Shown here: in pieces, positions 5,484-10,632 of the stretch
Layout of the letters: each line of letters opens with the position of its first letter
Position numbering within the stretch: the stretch's first letter is position 1
NCBI GenBank assembly: GCA_013374505.1
Contig: QENJ01000078.1
Span: 1-10,632 of the forward strand
Direction: 5' to 3'
DNA: 10,632 bases
Source: Candidatus Methanophagaceae archaeon
GTDB taxonomy: Archaea > Halobacteriota > Syntropharchaeia > Alkanophagales > Methanospirareceae
Translations under genes and position numbers: made by a program
Notes under the pieces: generated by a model
The model's database searches: none
What the model was told of the DNA's origin: nothing
What the model saw: the letters and a program-made list of their open reading frames with translations, nothing else

Positions 5484-6726
5484 AATCTCAGACGGGTTTT
5501 TGATAAATAATTTGTATAAGATACTCTACAATGAGTATGGTGAGAGTGGATTTAAGGATATTTTTGAAGAAATAGGCATTTCATCGGATATAGAGAGGCG
5601 AGACATAGGAGATGAACAAGTTAAGAGAATTCAGGAATGGATTGCTAAACAAGACGAAAAGCAAAATGAAAAAATCAAACTGATAGGACTCTTGGAGGAT
5701 TTTAGAAAAGTTAGTGATAATGAGAAAGAATTTGACAGGCAAATGGAAATAGCAGAAAAAATATATGAACCCCTAATTGAAGTAATCGCTAAAAGAATGC
5801 TGAGAGGTACTAACCAATATAATAATTACAGGCAAATCTTAAATGTCTTAAAAAAAACTCAAGATCATGTGTTCATAACAAAAGAATTTAAGAGAGATAA
5901 CATAATTCATCAAATCAGGGTGTTCCTTTTAGGTTGTTATGTATTATATGAGGACAAGGAATTTTGGATAAAACAAATTCAAGAAGATTTTAACAAAATC
6001 CTTCATCTTATAAAGTTCGAAAATATAAGTTATACTTTTAATGATGTATTAAGTGCGTGGACTATCGCATCTTTATTTCATGACATTGGACGACCTATTG
6101 AAGACGCAAAAGAAGCACTTGAAACTTATAAAAAGATTTATAACTTTAAAGAAGACTTTAGAGAAGTATTTTTTACAGTTAATGTTAATGATGAAACACA
6201 CCAAGTTAACGAGATACCAATTTTGATAAATCTTGACAAATCAGTTGTTAATCAATTTGTTAATTTCATCCGACAAGCAAAAGATGGTCATACATCCAGT
6301 TCTATAGAAAAGAGAGTGGGCAATTTGGATCATGGTTCGGTAGGTGCTATATTATGCTTTAATAGGTATATTGGAGCTAAAATGCCCCCATCTTACCGCC
6401 ACCGCAGATTGTTCCCCCTGGTGTTGGAAAGTCTTGTGGCAATTGCACTTCACGATAACTGTAAATTCTTTTTTTGCTCGGCATTAACGCAACTCTTGAT
6501 ATTCTGTGATGGATTACAAGAATGGAATCGTGTAACGAAGATAAGTGACCAGAAAATAATGATATTTCCTTGTAGGAAAATTTATATAAAAATGGGAATG
6601 AAAGGGAATGAAAGGGCTATTTGTGCAGTTATTCCTTATGAAAGACCAACTGAGATGATCAGTCAAGAGATATTTAGTAGGTTTAAACCAATGGCGATAT
6701 GGGGACAAAACAAAAAAAAGATTTGA
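5467..6726 (+). CDS. HD-domain protein, putative metal-dependent phosphohydrolase
   Basis: The 419-residue protein has a full set of HD-superfamily metal ligands: His148 (NIIHQIRVFLLG), His205-Asp206 (ASLFHDIGRP), His289 (LDHGSVG), His329 (IALHDN) and Asp348 (LLIFCDGLQEW). HD proteins hydrolyse phosphate esters, often of nucleotides; the substrate here cannot be read from sequence. Residues 40-135 are charged and helical, possibly coiled, and are not recognised. The C-terminus after about 360 is a small mixed region. The frame ends just after a run of eight A (6712-6719), and the small ORF that follows is in the frame reached by losing one A, so the real protein could be 478 residues. The gene starts within pyrE (17-nt overlap), and codon choice is clearly more AT-rich than in pyrE or lon. 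The PRTase-like gene follows on the same strand. Confidence 0.75.
   Translation: MAESVEISDGFLINNLYKILYNEYGESGFKDIFEEIGISSDIERRDIGDEQVKRIQEWIAKQDEKQNEKIKLIGLLEDFRKVSDNEKEFDRQMEIAEKIYEPLIEVIAKRMLRGTNQYNNYRQILNVLKKTQDHVFITKEFKRDNIIHQIRVFLLGCYVLYEDKEFWIKQIQEDFNKILHLIKFENISYTFNDVLSAWTIASLFHDIGRPIEDAKEALETYKKIYNFKEDFREVFFTVNVNDETHQVNEIPILINLDKSVVNQFVNFIRQAKDGHTSSSIEKRVGNLDHGSVGAILCFNRYIGAKMPPSYRHRRLFPLVLESLVAIALHDNCKFFFCSALTQLLIFCDGLQEWNRVTKISDQKIMIFPCRKIYIKMGMKGNERAICAVIPYERPTEMISQEIFSRFKPMAIWGQNKKKI
6712..6719 (+). other. A8 homopolymer at the HD gene frame junction
   Basis: Eight consecutive A lie four codons before the HD gene stop. Such runs cause both sequencing indels and polymerase or ribosome slippage. 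Loss of one A fuses the HD frame to the small ORF; a -1 slip gives only a short extension ending in LKRLLK. Confidence 0.6.
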
Positions 6727-6739
6727 AGAGGCTACTAAA

Positions 6740-6904
6740 ATGAAGATTTTTCAAAGAAATTTTAGAAAAGGAATGGGATTAGAGGTTCATGTAATCACTA
6801 ATTCAGAGAGTTTTGGTAACCACTTTATAATAAACATAAATGGAAATAATGGGTCGGTTACCTATAAAGAAATTAATATAGGCGATATCATATTAAAGAG
6901 GTAA
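6740..6904 (+). CDS. Small ORF, or displaced C-terminus of the HD protein
   Basis: The 54-codon ORF starts at ATG 6740 and encodes MKIFQRNFRKGMGLEVHVIT, then a segment with GNHFIINI and VTYKEINIGDIILKR. It looks like a short beta-rich domain end. Two readings are possible. As a separate gene it has a weak GAGG site (6728-6731) 8 nt before the ATG. As the C-terminus of the HD protein, it lies in the frame entered by deleting one A from the A8 run, with an open connection (KKRFEEATKM) and no stop between. The interval 5467-6904 is 1438 nt, one more than a multiple of three. Five bases separate it from the next gene. I favour the second reading slightly. Confidence 0.5.
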   Translation: MKIFQRNFRKGMGLEVHVITNSESFGNHFIININGNNGSVTYKEINIGDIILKR

Positions 6905-6909
6905 TATTA

Positions 6910-8124
6910 ATGGAACAACAACTAGGAAGGCCAGAAGTACTTCAAAGGAAGATCTTAGAATTCGAAAAGAATTTAGAAAGGGTTATGATAAATTTGCGGG
7001 ATTATGCCAAAGAGCACGAGTACCAAATATTGGTATTATTACTCAGGAAGGGCTATGCTTTTGTGAACCATGAAGAGATTTATAAAAGACTAAAGGAATA
7101 TGGACTAAAAATATGCTCGGATGATGAGTTTAAGAACGAAATACGGATAAAAGTAAAAACAGATAAGACAAAACCAGAATTGAAAGATTGGAGGATAATA
7201 CTATTTGATGATGCAATTGACGATGGAGAAAATATAGTGAAATTGCTCGAGGATGTATCAAATATTATTTCAAAAGATTTTGTAAAGGACTCAATTAAAA
7301 GGGGAAATATAAAAATCGGTGCTTACGTAATAAACGAAAGTAACATAGAAGAGAGAAAGAAAATTGAAGAAGAGTGGGGAAAAGGAATTATATGTAATGA
7401 GATTATAGGCTACGAAAAACCAAAGAAAGAGTTTTTAGAGGAAGTTTTAAATATAATGGACTATCTTGCTCATATAGGCGAGATCATAGATCCAGATCAC
7501 TTGATCATAACCGGGGATTTAAAAGATCCTCTTTCTTATGAAACTATACGGGAAGCGTTGGAAGATATCTGCAATAGGATACCAGGATCAGAGGTTTATG
7601 AAGCGGATATTAGATATTATCATCCATCAAGAAAGAAAATGGGCATCTATGGTTTACCCTGCCAGGAATGGATAGGTGAAGATGCAGAGAAAATTGGCGT
7701 AGATAAATCGATATTTCAGTGTAAAATTCGTTTCATTTTCTTTTTAAATGAGGATGCTACGACAGAAAAATTTCAGATTATTCCAATAGTCAATCCAAAA
7801 ATCGTAGAAGGAACAATAGGGGACTGCAATCATGCGGGTTTAGGAATAAGATTTTGTGAAATTTGCAGGAAAAACATAAAAAATAATAATGTAAATATTG
7901 AAGATATATATGCGAATATATGTTTAGACTGTGTACTATCCGAAGTAACGATAAGAATCTTATCCAAATTTATTGATGAATATTTCTCTGAAGTCTTTAA
8001 AAGCGAATTGATGAAGTTAAATTATAGTTGGAAGTATTTAGAAAAAAAATATAAAAGAACAGATATACCCCAACTTGTAAAAGAGCGGCTATCTATTCTA
8101 TGTTCTGTAAGAACAAACGTTTAG
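6910..8124 (+). CDS. PRTase-like protein with C-terminal Cys cluster
   Basis: The 404-residue protein belongs to no named family I recognise. Residues 39-60 (QILVLLLRKGYAFVNHEEIYKR) and 94-113 (DWRIILFDDAIDDGENIVKL) resemble the first strand-loop and the PRPP-binding loop of type I phosphoribosyltransferases. The consensus DD-x-x-[DT]-[TS]-G-x-[TS] appears as D100-D-A-I-D-D-G-E-N108, so the acidic pair and Gly are kept but the terminal Thr is not. A further alpha/beta region spans about 190-300. Then come C306-x-H308, C316-x-x-C319 and C338-x-x-C341, a likely zinc-binding knuckle, and a basic helical end. An SD-like GAGGT sits 7 nt before the ATG. It lies 5 nt after the small ORF and is AT-rich like the HD gene. 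It could act on nucleotides or merely bind them. Confidence 0.6.
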   Translation: MEQQLGRPEVLQRKILEFEKNLERVMINLRDYAKEHEYQILVLLLRKGYAFVNHEEIYKRLKEYGLKICSDDEFKNEIRIKVKTDKTKPELKDWRIILFDDAIDDGENIVKLLEDVSNIISKDFVKDSIKRGNIKIGAYVINESNIEERKKIEEEWGKGIICNEIIGYEKPKKEFLEEVLNIMDYLAHIGEIIDPDHLIITGDLKDPLSYETIREALEDICNRIPGSEVYEADIRYYHPSRKKMGIYGLPCQEWIGEDAEKIGVDKSIFQCKIRFIFFLNEDATTEKFQIIPIVNPKIVEGTIGDCNHAGLGIRFCEICRKNIKNNNVNIEDIYANICLDCVLSEVTIRILSKFIDEYFSEVFKSELMKLNYSWKYLEKKYKRTDIPQLVKERLSILCSVRTNV

Positions 8125-8545
8125 TGAGTTTTAGCCAATGCTCAACGATTTCTTTCCCGCCCATCTGTTTGAGTTGCCTTTCCGTAGCAGCATTTGAGAA
8201 TTCTCTGAAATACTTAGCAACTTCGCCCCTATTATAAAATCTTCTGTCCCATTTATTATTTCCTTTTATCCATTTTGCAGTCAGTAATCCACAGTCAAGA
8301 AGTTTATCAAGCGCTCTTTCTACATCTTTCCCCCCAACAAATTCTTCGTCGCAAACAGATTTAATTAGTTCCTCGTAAGAATACCCGTTCTCCCGGAATT
8401 CTGCTGTGAACAGAAACACACTGAGAGCTACGGGGTCTTCCAGTCCATTCACAAGGAAGTTGGAATCCTCCAACTCTGAGCAGTCCAGATCGTCCAGCTC
8501 ATCTATCCATCTCGCCCCATCCTCTAATATTAATATCCTTTCCAT
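8093..8545 (-). CDS. Putative winged-helix protein
   Basis: The 150-residue protein has an acidic N-terminus (residues 8-37) and a segment at 55-105 with the pattern of a winged helix: YSYEELIKSVCDEEFVGG, the recognition-like helix KDVERALDKLLDCGLLTAKW, then a wing-like NNKWDRRFYNRGEVAKYF. ALDKLLDCGLL is typical of archaeal transcription-factor-type winged helices. Similarity to a named family was not recognised, so a DNA-binding role is inferred. ATG 8543-8545 has an SD-like TAGGTG about 8 nt upstream. Its 3' end overlaps the end of the convergent PRTase-like gene by 32 bp, so the two transcripts are antisense there. It might regulate its neighbours, but nothing in the sequence proves that. 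Confidence 0.6.
   Translation of the reverse strand: MERILILEDGARWIDELDDLDCSELEDSNFLVNGLEDPVALSVFLFTAEFRENGYSYEELIKSVCDEEFVGGKDVERALDKLLDCGLLTAKWIKGNNKWDRRFYNRGEVAKYFREFSNAATERQLKQMGGKEIVEHWLKLTKRLFLQNIE
8101..8115. repeat. Inverted repeat in the convergent overlap
   Basis: TGTTCT-GTA-AGAACA is a perfect 6-bp inverted repeat with a 3-nt loop, located where the PRTase-like gene and the winged-helix gene overlap tail to tail. It could be a weak bidirectional terminator or a chance palindrome; no T-run follows on either strand. Confidence 0.35.
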
Positions 8546-8686
8546 GACTAAACACCTACTCTTTTATTTTCCATCGTGCCTTCATGGCTCCGCGCCACAC
8601 ATGAGCACATTTCTTCTATCCTCATCGCTTTTCCCTCGCCTCCGGCGCCCGCACCATCGCTTCTTTGTGAGACAATAAAGGTTATA

Positions 8687-8702
8687 TTATTAATATTAAT
8701 AA
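8687..8702. promoter_or_regulatory. Perfect 16-bp AT palindrome, possible operator or promoter element
   Basis: TTATTAATATTAATAA is fully self-complementary and sits in the 292-bp gap between the winged-helix gene and the lon 3' end. It is over 140 bp from the winged-helix start, so if it is that gene's promoter region the leader is long. A symmetric AT-rich site beside a putative winged-helix gene is a reasonable autoregulatory operator candidate, but AT-rich DNA makes such palindromes by chance. Confidence 0.35.
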
Positions 8703-8837
8703 AATGATTTTCGGTTTTTAATAGCTTTTTTTATCGATTTCCCAGCGGTGGATATGCGACACATAGAAGAGGAGAATACGGAAAAAGCGATTTTGAGATA
8801 AGGGGGGATAAGTTTGTCGATTGCCAACTCGCGTTCA

Positions 8838-10632
8838 TTACGGTAATATCTGCTTATCCACAACACCCTCGGGGATAAACAGCTCTACACCAGTTGCAAA
8901 ACTCTTTATCTTCTCTATGAACTTCTTCTTCAGTTTACCCACTAAAACATGCTCAAGCACGTCTTCTATCATCACGACAGGTATTATTTTTATCTTATCC
9001 TGATACCGTTCTTCAATGAGTACGTCATTAAGGTTTGCCTGAGGAATTAATACCTCTTTAACGCCCGCTTGCGCTGCCGCTTCTATTTTTTGTGTTATCC
9101 CGCCAACCGGTAGCACATCTCCTCGCACGGACAAAGAACCCGTCATCGCCACACTCTGGTTCACAGGTATGTTCTCCAGTGAGGATATGACAGCGGTAGC
9201 CACAGAAATGCTGGCTGAATCGCCCTCCACGCCTTCGTGCGTACCCACGAATTGAATATGAATATCTTTCTTGGAAATGTCCTTCCCCGTGAATTTCTTG
9301 AATACCGCCGAGACGTTTTGTACTGCCTCCTGTGCTATTTCCTGTAATCTACCGGTTGCAATTACTTTCCCTTCCTCTCTCGATTGCGCCGGGGTGACTT
9401 CCGCGATTATAGGGAGCATCACACCGCTATCACCCACTACTGCGAGACCATTTACTCTACCCACTTCATATCCTTCGATCTTGAACAATTTATAATCCTT
9501 TTTCTTCGCTAGATACTCATCCGCAAGTTGCTGCTCCACCGATCTTGCCATTGTCTTTGCATTCAGTACATGTTCGGCAGTCACGTATTTCGCGTTTTCC
9601 GCATGGGCTATGTCACCCGCAACACGAACCAGCCCACCTAAGTCCCTTAATATCAGAGTGAGATGCCCTTTCCTTCCTGCTCGCCTCCTCGCTTCCCGTA
9701 AAATCTCGCATATACCGCTACTGTCAAAATGAGGTATCTTTTTGTCTTTCGTTACCTCCTGAGCGATAAACCTGACAAGCTTTCGCCGGTTCTCTACGGT
9801 GTCGTCCATCGTATCTTTCATGTATATCTCGTAGCCATTGCCCTTTATTCTCGAGCGTAGTGCGGGGTGCATGCCACCCATCGCATCCAGATTACCCGCA
9901 GCCACCATGACGAAATCACAGGGAACAGGATCGGTCTTCACCATAGCACCAGAGCTTCGCTCGGATTGCCCGGTTATTGAATATTCCCTCTCCTGCATCG
10001 CAGTAAGCAAGTTCTGCTGCGCTTCTATCCGCAGCGTGTTTATCTCGTCAATAAAGAGAACGCCTTTATGCGCTTTGTGTATAGCGCCCGCTTCCACTCT
10101 GTCATGTGCTGGCGTCTCCAACCCACCCGACTGGTAGGGGTCATGTCGAACATCGCCGAGCAGAGCACCGGAATGTGCACCCGTCGCATCTATGAATGAC
10201 GCGGTCTCACGTCCTTGATTGGAAACGAGCAACTTCGGGATCATCGCTTCTTCCTTCGGCATCATCCACCGGAACGCAATAAGCACCACAGCGGCGGCGA
10301 TTATTGAATAGAAGAGTACCTCGATTTTACCGGTTTGGTAGGCGTAAATCATACCCATACCCGCAATAAGGAAGAAAGCGAACATAATAAATGTGTTTCG
10401 CATCTGAATACGCTTTCGCACTTCCTGTTTCTGTGCATCTACTATCTCTTTACCTTTACCTCGGGGCACTACTCTTACCTTTGGTGTGTTCTTATCATCA
10501 GCATTTGGATACACAAGGATGTCTTGTAACTCTTCCTTAGGCAGAAGCTCAGCCATGCTACTCGCGAGCATTGATTTACCGGTACCGGGCGCACCTATCA
10601 GCATCACATGCCTTCGCTGCTTAGACGCTTTT
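8838..10632 (-). CDS. lonB: Archaeal LonB membrane-anchored ATP-dependent protease, 5' end missing
   Basis: This is an AAA+ protease that degrades misfolded and regulatory proteins at the membrane. The frame is open through the right edge (codons before GTG 10607 read ASKQRRH, as in relatives), so the N-terminus is outside the window and 597 residues are visible. Counting from that GTG codon, Walker A is GAPGTGKS (5-12). Two membrane helices (about 72-90 and 97-113) are inserted between Walker A and B, the mark of archaeal LonB. Walker B is GVLFIDEIN (182-190), and the sensor-1 region is VMVAAGN. The C-terminal peptidase has Ser464 in EGVEGDSASISVA and Lys507 in GGITQKIEAA, the Ser-Lys dyad. 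All key residues are present. It ends near the winged-helix gene on the same strand, separated by 292 bp. Confidence 0.96.
   Translation of the reverse strand, partial: KASKQRRHVMLIGAPGTGKSMLASSMAELLPKEELQDILVYPNADDKNTPKVRVVPRGKGKEIVDAQKQEVRKRIQMRNTFIMFAFFLIAGMGMIYAYQTGKIEVLFYSIIAAAVVLIAFRWMMPKEEAMIPKLLVSNQGRETASFIDATGAHSGALLGDVRHDPYQSGGLETPAHDRVEAGAIHKAHKGVLFIDEINTLRIEAQQNLLTAMQEREYSITGQSERSSGAMVKTDPVPCDFVMVAAGNLDAMGGMHPALRSRIKGNGYEIYMKDTMDDTVENRRKLVRFIAQEVTKDKKIPHFDSSGICEILREARRRAGRKGHLTLILRDLGGLVRVAGDIAHAENAKYVTAEHVLNAKTMARSVEQQLADEYLAKKKDYKLFKIEGYEVGRVNGLAVVGDSGVMLPIIAEVTPAQSREEGKVIATGRLQEIAQEAVQNVSAVFKKFTGKDISKKDIHIQFVGTHEGVEGDSASISVATAVISSLENIPVNQSVAMTGSLSVRGDVLPVGGITQKIEAAAQAGVKEVLIPQANLNDVLIEERYQDKIKIIPVVMIEDVLEHVLVGKLKKKFIEKIKSFATGVELFIPEGVVDKQILP

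Noticed and set aside
8548..8625. 25-codon leader peptide upstream of the winged-helix gene
   Set aside because: Weak start signal and no attenuator-like codon run or paired hairpins. Not strong enough to list as a gene.
1..10632. CRISPR array, tRNA/rRNA genes, insertion sequence ends
   Set aside because: No regularly spaced repeats, no tRNA cloverleaf with a T-arm GTTCGA motif in context, and no transposase motif or terminal inverted repeats were seen by reading both strands.

Overview
The window is archaeal and comes from a lineage that makes methanogenesis-type cofactors. The strongest markers are a gene for the last step of coenzyme F430 synthesis (cfbE, Mur-ligase-like), a cobalamin synthase (cobS) and a membrane-anchored archaeal LonB protease. 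F430 is the cofactor of methyl-coenzyme M reductase, so the source is probably a methanogen, an anaerobic methane oxidiser (ANME) or an alkane-oxidising relative. The sequence alone does not decide which. Promoter-like TATA boxes about 25 bp upstream of two start codons (leaderless style) also fit Archaea.

Layout. Bases 1-3580 hold minus-strand genes: the 5' end of a small Lrp/AsnC ligand-binding-domain protein (cut by the window), a two-CBS-domain protein with an odd tail, cfbE broken by a single-base frameshift, and cobS. Bases 3600-3890 are a divergent intergenic region containing a decayed fragment of an Asn-rich beta-helix (NosD-like) surface protein and two opposed TATA boxes. The plus strand then carries an orphan VapB-like antitoxin whose toxin partner is missing, overlapping pyrF and pyrE, and two AT-rich accessory genes. 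These are an HD-domain protein and a PRTase-like protein with a C-terminal Cys cluster, possibly with a small ORF between them. Convergent to these is a minus-strand putative winged-helix protein, and beyond it lonB on the minus strand, open at the right edge.

How the genes relate. pyrF and pyrE catalyse the last two steps of UMP synthesis and overlap by 10 nt. The HD gene starts inside the end of pyrE and the PRTase-like gene follows it, so pyrimidine synthesis and the unknown HD/PRTase pair may be cotranscribed. cobS and cfbE both serve tetrapyrrole cofactor synthesis and lie in tandem. The HD/PRTase pair is the most interesting part of the window: a possible nucleotide-linked accessory or conflict module.

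Caution. Three reading frames look disturbed (cfbE, the HD gene 3' end and the CBS protein tail). In each case a one-base change in or next to a short homopolymer would restore a plausible product, so uncorrected assembly indels are a serious alternative to biology.
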